Positions 45,501 to 55,113 of a stretch of DNA of 64,000 nt are shown here, in pieces. The position numbers were made by a program, and so were the translations under genes. The stretch's first letter is position 1; each line of letters opens with the position of its first letter. The stretch spans positions 186,001 to 250,000 of the forward strand of contig KV423920.1 of NCBI GenBank assembly GCA_001632435.1, written 5' to 3'. The notes beneath the pieces are model-generated. The model was not told where the DNA came from. It ran no database searches and worked only from the letters and a program-made list of their open reading frames with translations. This DNA is from Calocera cornea HHB12733. Its lineage: Eukaryota > Basidiomycota > Dacrymycetes > Dacrymycetales > Dacrymycetaceae.

Positions 45501-45912
45501 CGGCCTTGAGCGCCTCGCTCGCCCCGCTCGCATCGTACTGCGCCTCGAGCAGCCGGCCGCGCACGTACGCGGCGTGTATGCGCGTGTCCGAGCTCGCCCC
45601 GCGGTTCGCGGCGATGCGGTCGAGCGAGCGCAGGCCGTCCGAGGCGTCGCTCTCCCAGCCGTGCAGCTCGTACTTGAGGCAGAGGACGAGGCTCCAGAGG
45701 ATCTCGACGGGGGGCAGGAGGGAGAGGCGGAACTGCTCGCGCAGGGGGGCGAGCACCGCCGTCGCTGCCTGCATCCCGCCGGTGTCGCCGAGGTGGTCGA
45801 CCTCGGCCAGGTGCTGCTCGGCCTGCGCGAGCGCGGGGCTGGCCGTGGACAGGGCGGAGAACGCCTTGCCCGGGTAGTCATCGAGGGTCACGACTTCTTG
45901 GTGTGTCAGCAA
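42505..45912 (-). CDS. Helical-repeat (TPR-like) CHAT-protease protein
   Basis: A single-exon protein of 1135 residues. Residues about 30-650 form a helical array with TPR-like pairs (for example SDTRIHAAYVRGRLLEAQYDASGASEALKAAQGCYQDAG). The C-terminal third is a CHAT domain, a caspase-like cysteine peptidase fold of the separase clan: RVWWTPAGLFSLLPIHCAG, then the catalytic His in LHCVVHGYWNPESPLDSAI (about H1004) and the catalytic Cys in FAFLSACHTARAT (about C1046), ending AGFRGVLGTTWGMADMDGPELARGFY. Both catalytic residues and their contexts are intact, so an active protease is likely. CHAT proteins are expanded in Agaricomycetes and are linked in bacteria to cell-death defence; the fungal function and substrates are unknown. 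An alternative start at 45968 with a 44-nt intron (45913-45956 region) would replace MLTHQ with MLSLETRLN and fits splice consensus. Confidence 0.9.
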   Translation of the reverse strand: MLTHQEVVTLDDYPGKAFSALSTASPALAQAEQHLAEVDHLGDTGGMQAATAVLAPLREQFRLSLLPPVEILWSLVLCLKYELHGWESDASDGLRSLDRIAANRGASSDTRIHAAYVRGRLLEAQYDASGASEALKAAQGCYQDAGRMAKQHPHVQGRMMDELLAHATRIKAHYFTYFGYSNGAFPEVDMLEAAAARLAPADPLKAYAMYALSGAYRARWYLHGHPADKMDLNRGIDCGREALRLCPAHRHRRRMLHELGALIREGRSSPNFHESMGLITQAIALIPGERQTTWCDLQIIRALGTQYLGMFVAEGRIQDVDNAIECQRRALAGVSDSAKPHLLISLAMCLKHRFRATGHAADIDAAIEASTQALASADADGPLSVFAHAHLGLAHAYRFIYFGEPEDFTIAQRELQNAIAAGRAKSFMGAQLARCLRTLAHIYRVGVERGKTELIPAMHAYLEEAAALAKSTGLLEMPSIFSELALAKGIKFTAEGKQADLDDCVRAHEAILSVTPDKYAERHLMLWQYALALKTKFDQTGDPRTMQACLDAFTAALAHLGPSADPRRTFYLIDLAAVLGEKHRVFGDEADLTGAIQHYGQAAQVMDGPVKVRFRAAVVGARLAFDNGRKVASLELFKAAVGLLSRMAWLGLNTTKRHRNLMSQAFQLAADAAAVAIAVGQPETAVELLEEGRSVLWRSVLEVRVDLDGLEAVSPELTRELTQLAKTLDLEDFDVSGFSEWYLEQSDQQRRRQAERWELLVAAVRQVPGFELFLKPLDFDHLREAAKDGPIVILNTSEYRSDALVITHTGAVRVVPLTGLPLPVVRQLMHMLHSALQIAKDKYGLSFLERTLQSVAKSLWQGGLDEVVKLLVAIPNYEQSTRRVWWTPAGLFSLLPIHCAGPYQPGQQGIPDLFVSSYTTNLSTLIKARKLPPSDPMDAQSSRILAIAQPEAPGMPRLRYARSEIDVLRTSSFKDSVTFLVGREAVMSRAEAVSTHPWLHCVVHGYWNPESPLDSAIYLADGPMTLRQVVKLNLSRTAKFAFLSACHTARATVHLPDEALHMAAGLQVAGFRGVLGTTWGMADMDGPELARGFYESLQGELKAENAAEALNVSLGRLRQRGVPMHRWGAFVHYGV

Positions 45913-47195
45913 TAGGCAGGGGAGCCGTCGGGGAGCGCACCGTTCAGACGCGTCTCCAGGGACAGCATGTCCGAAGGGGGGTTGGTGGGGGTGATGCAGT
46001 CGTCGGGGAGTGTTGGGGCTAGAAGGTGTGCTAGCGTCGGTGTTGCATGGGAGCGAGTGAGGCTGCCGGCACTGAGCTTAAGCAGGCCTGGCGGGTGGTG
46101 GGCCAAGAATAGGGTGGGCTGGGCTGTGGGCTGTGGGCTGTGGGCTGTGGGGGTTGCCGGTTGTGGGGAGTTGTGCGCGATGGAGCGGGCCGGCGAGGTG
46201 CTGCGTATCCAGCTCGATCGGTGATGCCCTTCCCTTCCCTTGCTGAACACGGCCCACTACTAGTAGGTACCGCGGCCCATCGGGATGTGCAGAAATAGGG
46301 CGATAAGAGCGCAGGGGAAACGGCTCCCAACCCCACCCCGCACCGCTCACCGCTGGCTTCACCCACACAACTTGCACTCTGCACCATTCGCCCGCCAGGG
46401 TTCACGGCACGCTTCTCGGCTGACAAAGGCTGATGATGGCAAGTGGCGCAAGACGGCGGATGACGTGGCAAGGCACACGAAGGAGCGGGAGGCGGATCCC
46501 GCACCGCACGGGCCAGCTCGCTGCAATTCATCAGCATCAACATCAACAGCACCATGCGTTGTCGTAATCCTCCTGCAAAGGTATATACCCAAGCGAGGCC
46601 AGTGCTCCTCCATCATTGTATACAATGGAATGGAAGAGTGGACAGCACAGCCCAGATTGACACAAACCAGAGTCGTCATTAATAGCCTGCCTGCCTTCCG
46701 CTCTTCAAGGGTGGGGCTGTGGGGCAGCCGCCCTGCACAAGACACGCCTGCCTGTCTCGGCGCGTGGGTGGGTGGTGACTCGGCCTGATGCTTGACCGTG
46801 TGCGCACTGACTGGACGACGGACACCGCTCAGCAGCTGCTCACCACCTGAGCAGATGCAGATGCTGATGCTGATGCTGACGAGTCTCCGCAACGCCCCGC
46901 TCCTCTGAGCAACGCGTGCACCAGCTCGCACCCGGGGCGTAAAGCGTGATTTCGACATTGGCGTCCGACGTCCCGCAGCCCTGCCGCCCGCGGCTCAGCT
47001 GCTCTGGGCGAGCGTAACGCTCACGAAGAACGCTGCTGGCTCGCGGACGGCCGCGGATCGTCTTCCATTTCCATGCATCGGATTTGCGCCTGCCGGTCCG
47101 CAGCGGGTTTTCAGCACGAGTGCGAGTGCATAATACGTATACGGCCGGGCGTTGCGCGCCCATCTACAGAGTCGCTTCGTATCGTAACCCCCCCC
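45913..47195. other. Intergenic, CHAT gene promoter and DBP3 3' end
   Basis: No complete gene seen. Four tandem copies of GGGCTGT occupy 46121-46148. The first 60 bp may hold an alternative first exon of the CHAT gene. The rest shows no coherent frame. Confidence 0.5.
46121..46148. repeat. Four 7-bp tandem repeats (GGGCTGT)
   Basis: Perfect heptanucleotide minisatellite in the upstream region of the CHAT gene. Confidence 0.85.
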
Positions 47196-49323
47196 CTAAT
47201 CAAAAGTGATCTTCTTCGGCTTCGCATCCATCGGTATATCGTCCCTATAAAACGCGCCGTACACCGCATGCTCCTTCTTCTTGATGGTGTTTGGGAACCT
47301 GGCCATCTCGGGGGGCACGGTGCCGCCCGCGTCGCGCAGGACGCGCATGAGCTCGCCCGCGAGGGCGCGCTCGTGCGCCTCGCCCGTGAAGAACGTCACG
47401 GACTTGCCCGAGAGGCCCCCGCGGCCCGTGCGGCCGATCCGGTGGATGTAGTCCTCTGCCCACGCTCCGTGTCAGCTCCCGAGGCGCACGCAGACGGGAG
47501 AGAACAAACACGCACCGATGGTGAGCGGGAAGCTGTAGTTGATGACCGTGCCGACATTGGGGATGTCCAGGCCGCGCGCGGCCACATCCGTCGCGACGAG
47601 CAGCTTCGTCCTGCCGCTCTTGAACTCGTCCAGCGCGGCGATGCGCGCCTGCTGGCCCATGTCCCCGTGTATCGCGCCGGTCCTGTACCCGCTCCTCGCG
47701 AGCGCCTGCTCAACGCGCGTCGCCTCCTTCTTGTACAGCACGAACACGAGCGTGCGCTCCTCGGCCGCGTTGCTGCCCTTGGTCGAGTGGTGCAGGCCCT
47801 GCAGGAGCGCGCGCAGCCGCGCGTCCTTGTCGTAGCTGCTCTGCAGCACCTCGACCGACTGCTGCACCCGCTTGTTCGCGCTCAGGTCCTCGGTGCCCAC
47901 CGTGATCCGGAAAGGGTCCCGCTGGAAGGTCGCGGCGAGCCGGCGGACGCTCTCTGGCCAGGTGGCGGAGACTGCGCGAGCCCAACAACCACAGCATCAG
48001 TACACACAGTGTTCATCTCGCTCATGGTCGAGCCGCGCAGAGCGAAGGGACACACGCACACATGGCCGTCTGGCGCCCCTCCTGCCGGGTCATCCCCACA
48101 ATAGCCCGGATATCGGGCTCGAACCCCCTGTCGAGCATGCGGTCCGCCTCGTCCAGCACGAGGTAGGCGACCTCGCCCAGGTCCAGCGCGCCCTCCCGCG
48201 CCAGGTCGAGCACGCGGCCCGGTGTGCCGACGACGATGCGCGCGCCGGCGTGGGCGAGCGCGGCGAGCTGCGCGGCCTTGGGCACGCCGCCGTACAGGCA
48301 GACGGAGCTCAGGCCGAACGGCGCCGCGAGCGCGAGGAGCGTGTCGTGCGTCTGGAGAGCGAGCTCGCGCGTCGGCGCGACGACGAGCACTTGCACTTTG
48401 CCCTTGCCCTTCCCTCCAGCGGCCCTCGGCTTCTTCCCCGCCTCCCCGCCAGCGACAAGCCGCTGCAGCGCGGGCACGCCGAACGCCAGCGTCTTCCCAC
48501 TGCCCGTCTCGGCAATGCCGACGACGTCCCTGCCCGCGAGCAGCGCGGGCCACGCACACGCCTGGATAGGCGTCGGCTTGTCGAACTGCGCCAGGGCCTT
48601 CAGGAGCGGCGGGGCGACGGGGAGGAGGGGGAGGGAGAGCAGCGGCGGGAGCGGGTGCGAGAGCGTGATGTGGTTTTGCGCGAGGTAGGCCAGGTCCGAC
48701 GCGGAGGTGTCTCCCGCCGGGACGGGCGTAGACGCAAGGGTAGTCGAGCCCGAGCCTCCCGCTGGGGCCGCGGAGGAGGAGAGCACCTGCTTGCGTTTCT
48801 TCTTCGGGCGCTCCTCCTCGCTCGGTGCGTCAGCGCCGGCAGCGGGAACAGCAGACGCGTTTGCGTCCACCTCCAGCTCCGCAGCGTCCTTCGACCGCTT
48901 CTTCTTCTTCTTCTTGTCCGCTTTCTCCGAGTGCTCGCGCTCGGGCACGGGTTCGGCTATAGGCTCTTCTACAGCTATAGGGGCGGCGGCGGGAGGTGCG
49001 TTGGTGGGGTCGGTGCCGTCTGAAGAGTCAGAGGCAGCGGCAGCAGCGTGCGCCGCCTTGCGCGCCTCCTTGGCAAGCCGCTTCGCCTCCCTCTTCGCCC
49101 TGCGTCTTTCCTCCCCCCGCTCGCCCGCCGCCCCGCCCTGGATGTCCGTCTCCCCACCCACAGCCTCGCCCTCAGCATCAGCAGGCATCAGGGCCACGCT
49201 CTCGTTGTCCCGGAGGCGCTGCTCGAGCGCCTCCTTGCGCTTGCGCTCCTTGTTCCCCTTAGGCAGGTACTTGTCCTTGTTCTTGATCCTCTTCTGGGGC
49301 GGGGGTGCGTCGGGCTTGACCAT
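47196..49323 (-). CDS. DBP3: DEAD-box ATP-dependent RNA helicase DBP3-like
   Basis: Nucleolar RNA helicase family acting in 60S ribosomal-subunit assembly (pre-rRNA processing in yeast). Exons 49323-48060, 47971-47516 and 47455-47196 give 659 residues. The first 210 residues are Lys/Glu/Ala-rich with KKKKKKRSK and KKKRK nuclear signals. Helicase motifs follow in order: Q-motif FDKPTPIQ, Walker A AETGSGKT near residue 270, [27 protein letters not shown] near residue 395, FSATWP (rebuilt across intron 1), [10 protein letters not shown] and [10 protein letters not shown] (rebuilt across intron 2). The C-terminus [15 protein letters not shown]...KKITFD matches the Dbp3 subfamily, which separates it from DBP2. 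Two intron joins restore motifs exactly, so the model is strong. Confidence 0.92.
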
Positions 49324-49850
49324 TGCTTCTATCCGTTCTATCGGGGGTGGGGGTGTTCTATCTCTGCCGGTGTGTGGTGGAGCAATGAAATCAAGAGCAA
49401 GAGCAAGAGCAAGAGCAAGAGCAAGAGCGTTCGGTACCGCCCCTGCTGGCTGGTGAGTCCGATAAGTGCTAGTACTAGTACTAGTATGTCGGAGCAAGTG
49501 TGAAAATATCCCAGGGTCCGAGCCGCAGAGAGTCACAATTTTGGCCTGGCCGGCCCCGGCAAGCTTCTGATTGCCTCCGCCAGGGGCGGCGGTACCGTGA
49601 CGGGTGACGGCCGGGAGGGGTGTGGGGAAGCGAAGCGAGCTCCGGCCGAGCCGACCCTCGAGCAGCAGCGCGCCCTCGACCCGGTCAGAGTTGGCCACAA
49701 ACCGCCTGCGCTTTGTTGCCCTCTCTCTGCTCTGCTCTGCTCTGCTCTGCCCTTCTGCCTGCGAGGTGTCTCACTGCCCCCCCGCTGGGTTGCCCTCGCC
49801 TCGCTGCCCCACCCGCGCCTCCCCAATCCCCAACGCGCACACCAATATTC
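49324..49850. promoter_or_regulatory. Shared divergent promoter, DBP3 and E2 subunit
   Basis: The 527 bp between divergent starts contain six AAGAGC hexamers (49393-49428), a CTAGTA repeat near 49466-49484 and a CTCTG repeat near 49727-49750. Confidence 0.5.
49393..49428. repeat. Six AAGAGC hexanucleotide repeats
   Basis: Perfect microsatellite in the divergent promoter, close to the DBP3 start, so likely in its 5' UTR or core promoter. Confidence 0.85.
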
Positions 49851-51566
49851 ATGCTCCGAATACCGCCCCTCCCCCTGCGCGCTCTCCGGCCCCGCACCCG
49901 CACCCGCACCCGGCAGCTGCACCACACGGCCCCCCTCCTCGCCGCGCGGCCCTTCCTCCTCGCCGACATCGGCGAGGGAATCACAGAGTGCGAGATCCTG
50001 CGCTGGCACGTCGTCCCCTCCCAGCACGTCCTCACCTTCGACCCCCTCTGCGAGGTACAGAGCGACAAGGCCAGCGTAGAGATCACCAGCCCGTGGGACG
50101 GCTCCGTCACCGAGCTGTGTGTCCCGGAGGGTGCAGTCGTCAAGGTCGGCGGCAGGCTGTGCGTCATCGAGGTCGAGGGCGAGGCGGGGGCGAGGACCGC
50201 CCAGGCGGAGGGGGCAGAGCATGTGCAGGTCAAAGCACCAGAGCCGTTCCCCCCAGCCCCAGCCCCAGCCGCGGAACCCGCAGCCCCTCCGCCCGCGCCC
50301 GCGCCCACCCCAGCAGCAGCAGCACCCCGCCGCCCGCACCCACTAGACCCTTCGCACCCCGCGCCCGCGCCCGCGCCCTCCCCCGCCGGCTCCCAACCCA
50401 GCGGGGAGTCCCTCGCCCTCCCCTCAGTGCGGCACTTCGCGCGCTCGCACGGCATCGACGACCTCTCCCCGCTCGCCCCGGGGAGCGGCAAGTCCGGCCG
50501 GGTGGAGCGCGCGGACGTGGAGCGGTATCTCGCCTCCCTGGCTCTGTCTGGCCCTGCTGGGGCCGCTGGGCCTGCAGTGGGAGAGGGAAGCGCTCGGCCT
50601 GCCAAGGAGGAGGAGGAGGGGGACACGGTGCTCGAGCTGGGTAGGACAAGATACGCCATGTTCAGGTCTATGACGCAGTCGCTCCAGATCCCGCATTTCG
50701 GGTGCGTAGCCCCTTCCCCCTCCCCCGCGCCGCACCCGGCACCCAGTTAACCCCTCCCCAGGTACTCAGCGCAGCTCGACCTGACGGCCCTGCACGCGCT
50801 CCTCCCGCAGCTGAACGCGCACATCCCGGCCCCGTACCGCCCGACCCCCGCACCGACGCAGCCGCCCGCCGTCTGCCCCGGGTCGATCTACAAGACCGTC
50901 CCAGCAGAGGTACCGGGCGACCCGCTCGAGGAGTACCAGAAGCTCACGTACCTCCCCCTGCTCATGAAGGGCCTCGCGGGCGCAATGATGGAGTGGCCCT
51001 TGTTCAGGAGCACCATGTCGCTTCCGCCTGCCTCTCCCGGCGCCGGGGCCGACGCAGCAGCAGCAGCAGCGGGGAGCGGCCGACCGCAGCTGATCGTCCG
51101 CCCGCACGCGGACATCTCCCTCGCGCTGTCGACCCCGACAGGCCTGTACACGCCCACGATCCCCGCGGTGGACCTGCTCTCCCCCTACGCGCTCGCGGGG
51201 CGCATCGCGCGCCTCTCCCGGCTGGGCAGGCAGGTCCCCTCCGCGCTCTCGCCGGCGGAGTTCAACCACGGCCGCGGCGGCACGCTCGCCGTGTCGAACG
51301 TCGGCGCGATCGGCGCGGGCACGACCGCGCACCCGCTGCTCGTCCCCGGCATCGGCCTGGCCATCGTCGTCCTCGGCCGTGCGAAGTGGGTGGACGAGGT
51401 GGACCCCGCGGGCGGGGAGCACGGCGCGGTCAGGCGCAGGCTCAAGATGGACGTCAGCTGGGCCGGCGACCATCGTGTCGTCGAGGGGGCGGAGATTGCC
51501 GCGTTTGTCGAGGCGTGGAGGGCGTGGGTCGAGCGCCCGGGCAGGATGCTCGGCGCGGGGAGGTAG
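49851..51566 (+). CDS. DBT: Branched-chain 2-oxoacid dehydrogenase E2 (dihydrolipoyl transacylase)
   Basis: Mitochondrial core subunit that passes the acyl group from lipoate to CoA in branched-chain 2-oxoacid breakdown. Two exons, 49851-50701 and 50762-51566, give 551 residues. The N-terminus is an Arg/Leu/Pro-rich presequence. The lipoyl domain (FLLADIGEGITECEILRW...) has its lipoyl lysine in QSDKASVEITS at about K73. An Ala/Pro linker leads to the E3-binding domain (LPSVRHFARSHGIDDLSPLAPGSGKSGRV), then the catalytic domain ending in GTLAVSNVGAIG and GDHRVVEGAEIAAFV. In this last motif, normally DHRxxDG, the acid four residues after His521 is Glu525, not Asp. Ala/Gly/Gln-rich insertions (such as the alanine run after PASPGAGAD) enlarge the catalytic domain. 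Named for its best family match (BCKDH E2, rather than PDH or OGDH) on the strength of LADIGEGI and EILRWHV. Confidence 0.9.
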
Positions 51567-51607
51567 CCGCGGAAGTGGGAAGAAACCAAGTTGAAACAGG
51601 AGGGCTG

Positions 51608-51707
51608 NNNNNNNNNNNNNNNNNNNNNNNNNNNNNNNNNNNNNNNNNNNNNNNNNNNNNNNNNNNNNNNNNNNNNNNNNNNNNNNNNNNNNNNNNNNNN
51701 NNNNNNN
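51608..51707. other. Assembly gap (100 N)
   Basis: One hundred undetermined bases, a round number typical of a scaffold gap of unknown size. The right edge is a run of G followed by GGATGT repeats, so the gap probably spans low-complexity sequence in the 3' flank of the E2 gene. Confidence 0.95.
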
Positions 51708-52995
51708 GGGGGGGGATAAAGGTGGATGTGGATGTGGATGTGGATGTGTGAAGGGAAGGGAAGTAGCTGTAGGCGCACCTTACCATTTACGTAGCGTGTG
51801 GCTTGGGGATGGCCAGCGGCCGGACGATAGACTACAGTACGCGGGACTCTGGATCTATCACTAGTTATAAGTTACCGTATTGTGCCGCACACTGCCAGAA
51901 CAGTTGAGTTGCCGGCCGTACCGCCTGCAAATGCATGTTGCGGACATGCCGTGCACAACCGCAGCACATCCCTTGACGGGGGTGACATGCCATGCGGAAA
52001 CGGATCTGAGTATCTTCTATGACACCTAACATCAGACTGTAACGCGGACTGGGAAGAGGCACAGTACATGCAACGAACTCACCCACGGACTTGGCGCGAG
52101 AAACCCAGCACCGGCGTCCTGTCACTGACGAACGAGAGGGTAGGGTGGAGGGTGAACGGTACTGTACCCGTCCTCACCGCGCGGCGCTGTGTGCGAAAAC
52201 GGATGGGGAGTCTCCGAGTCAGGAGAGGTCTCGCGGGTCACACACTTGTGCCTTGTGCTTGTGCTTGTGCTTGGGGCACTGCCGGGGCAGGGCAGTCCTC
52301 GCGGGGCCTCTCCTGACAAGCGAGTAGCCCAAAGCAGATGCGTACAGACGGCCAAATACTCAAGGAACCCGCAGCAACACCACTGGCCAGTGGGAGACCG
52401 TCGAAACACCTGAAGCAGAGTGACAAAGTGCAAGCAGCGGTGAAGCATGAGGAGGCGGAGGAGACGGAGGAGCCGCCCATGCTCCCTGTACTTAGGTAGT
52501 AACCACAGGGCGCATGGCCGGCTCTGGTTAGATGAGGCCGAAAGGCCGGTTGGCTCAGAGCACTATCATTATCAATTAACTGAATATCAGATGCAACAAG
52601 CGCTTCGGCCAGAGTGTACTTTCCAGGAAGGGGAGGAAGGTGGGTCACGCAGACGAGCAGGCCTGCTGGGGCATGGGCAGACAGGCATCATCTGGCCAAT
52701 CATGTCTACACAGGAACCTCTCCATGCCCAATGTGTCGAAATATTCAGGTTACGGCATGTCCTATCGGGATATTACACTGCTATATGAGCTTTATATGCG
52801 TATCGTAGCGCGGGCACGACTCGGCGTTAACAATCCTTGTTCATTGGGCAGACAGACGTGGGACGACAGTGGACAGTAAGCACATGCGACGCGCAACCTG
52901 GCCGGACACTGGGCAGGTGCGGAAGGGAAACGGAGGTCGTGCGGGCTAGCCGGGGGCGTGTACGGGATCGCTGAAAACGGAGGCTGCAGGCGCGT
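51708..52995. other. Intergenic with GGATGT microsatellite
   Basis: Four GGATGT repeats lie at 51724-51747. No gene is seen in the remainder, which ends at the oxysterol-binding protein stop codon. Confidence 0.45.
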
Positions 52996-54443
52996 CTATG
53001 TGGAGAGGGCGGCGGCGGGTGGGGGCGGGACCTTGGCCCACATCCACTCCTGCACCTTCTGCGCTGCGTCATCCAGGTTCGGCGGGACCCTGGTTCTCCT
53101 GTCAGCCCTGCTACCCCCATGCAGTGGCCCAGTGGGGAAGTGGGAGGGCACTCACTGGAACTTGGCGACCCATCGCCCGCCCTTGAACTCGAAGAACCGC
53201 GGATTATGCTTCTTCCCGCCCTCCTCCATCTGCTTGGCATACTTCCGCCCGTTGTCCTCCACAATCGTCTTTGCCTCCTGCGCGACGGCCTGGTCGCCCG
53301 CCTTGATGCCCTTCGTGACGCCTGACCAGAGTCGGCGGGACTCGTACGGGTCCTGCTCTTCTTCTGGAGGGCAGAGGGGGCGCGCGAGCGACTCGGAGGG
53401 GGTGGTCGCGTCGTCGAACCAGACGCGGACTTTGCCCGTCTACCAGGGGTTAGCTAGACCGAAGAAGGGAGGGAAAAGGCGCACCTTGACGTCCTTGTAC
53501 TCGAGATGGTGGCTCCACTTGCCGGAAATCTCGCCGATCGAGCTGTTCCCCTGCTTGATCTCGCCCTTGACGACATTATACGTCCCCGAGAAGAAGCCCT
53601 GCACCAGCATCAATACCTCCACCTTTGAACCGCAGCGAGCAGCGCACCTTCGTCTTGAACTCGACGGTCCCGCTCATGCCTGTCTTCTCGCACTTGGCCT
53701 CAATCGTGTCCCCCAGCTCGAACACCAGCTTGCCAAACAAGATCCCGCGCGCAAACATGTTCGGCAGCGAAATCACGTACTCGCCGTCGTCCGTGCCCAG
53801 CAGCGTGATCCGGTTCTCGCCGTCCATGATCGTCTGCACGCTGTTGCCCAGGAAGCGGGATTTGGGCCGCAGCTCGCCGGCGATGAGAATCTTGTTCGCG
53901 GGGGAGAGGAAGAAGTACGCCGACACGGGCGGGTGGTGCGATACTGCGCTCCTCGGGTTAGGTTTGCCCAGCATACAACGTGCGATGCGTACCTTGCTCC
54001 GCGACATAGAACCCTTCCGTCCCGTTGCTGTACTTGTAGCTGCACCGGAAGATCTCACCCATGGTAGGGTTGTACGGCTTCTTGACACCCTTCGGCCGTA
54101 CATGCCATCCGAGCATATAATACTGCAGCACCTTCTCGAACCTAACAGCCTTATCCTGCTCGTTCTCGAGCCCAAACAGGATCTCCGTATGCGTCATGAA
54201 ATCCGTGACGCGCTCGAGCATGCTCCGTGGCTCGAGGACAAAGGTCGGGAAGGCGATCTTGCTGAGATCCATGCCGATGCGCAGCTGGGAGATGAGCGAC
54301 ATGACGATGGAGCCCTCCTTCTCATCGAGCACGGACGTGTCGTCCGGGTCCGACCCCTCGGGCGCCTTGTCCTCCGAGGCGCCGTTGGGGGGCGTTGAGC
54401 TGCCGTTGGGCAGGCGCGACTGGATGCCCTTGAGGATGTTCAT
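52996..54443 (-). CDS. Oxysterol-binding protein, short (Kes1/Osh4-like)
   Basis: Lipid-transfer protein of the OSBP-related family that exchanges sterols or phosphatidylserine for PI4P between membranes. Five exons, 54443-53993, 53943-53648, 53598-53485, 53439-53156 and 53089-52996, give 412 residues. The start at 54443 (MNILKGIQSRLP) follows an in-frame ATG ten codons upstream, which is also possible. The protein holds only the lipid-binding domain: MSLISQLRIGMDLSKIAFPTFVLEPRS, KPYNPTMGEIFRC and the family signature EQVSHHPPVSA, rebuilt across intron 1. WVAKFQVPPNLDDAAQKVQEWMW ends the fold. No PH domain, ankyrin repeats or FFAT motif is visible, so it resembles yeast Kes1/Osh4 rather than Osh1-3. 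Soluble, acting at ER-Golgi or plasma-membrane contacts by inference. Confidence 0.93.
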
Positions 54444-55113
54444 GCTGCGTGATGGGGGATAGGGGGCGGGCAAGGGGACGAGCTGGCAGGTGGACGATGG
54501 GGTGAGGCGTTCAGGCTAGTATGCACTAGTGTGGACAGCGGCAGGGATCAGACAGGGTGTGCGCTCGCGGCAGGGTTTGATGTGAGAGTGACAGGTAGGG
54601 ATGAGAGCAGAGGGGGCAGGGTGTGGGTGCTCGTCGTTGTCGTTGTGCTGGAGGTACCCGTGGACGGTGAGGGGTGTTCTCGTCCCGTTGCTCCGCTACG
54701 GCGCGGCGCCTGTTGTTTTGTCGGAAGGCGGCCTGGAGGCCCGCAGCCACACGCACGGCAGGTGGCGGCCCCGAAGGGCGTGAGCACCCGTGTACGTCAC
54801 CCACCCGCCACCCCTCGTCAGGGCTCGGCTCCTTGGCGCATCCTTTCTATGTTGGGCCTGGTTGGTTCATTCACAAAACGAAGGTTGGATCCACTACAAA
54901 ACACTATCTATGCGGACGGGAAATCAAGCTGGGTATTGAACACATTGACTGCGGGAAAGCGGGGTGCATATGCAGGGGAGCAGGGTATAGCGAGTGTGTG
55001 TGAGAATAAGTAGTAGAACGGCGAGAAAAAACGAACGACCAAGAGTGCTTCCATATAAGGAACAATGGCAGTACAAAATAGGAAATGAAGACGGATGAGG
55101 AGGACGGCATGGA
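54444..55113. other. Intergenic, OSBP gene promoter and 3' end of coiled-coil gene
   Basis: No gene seen. Both flanking genes are on the minus strand. Confidence 0.5.

Noticed and set aside
43414..45915. Open frame of 833 codons on the plus strand, fully antisense to the CHAT gene
   Set aside because: It is a GC-rich shadow of the real gene: composition is dominated by Arg/Leu/Gly/Ala, no domain is visible, and the opposite strand holds unmistakable CHAT motifs.
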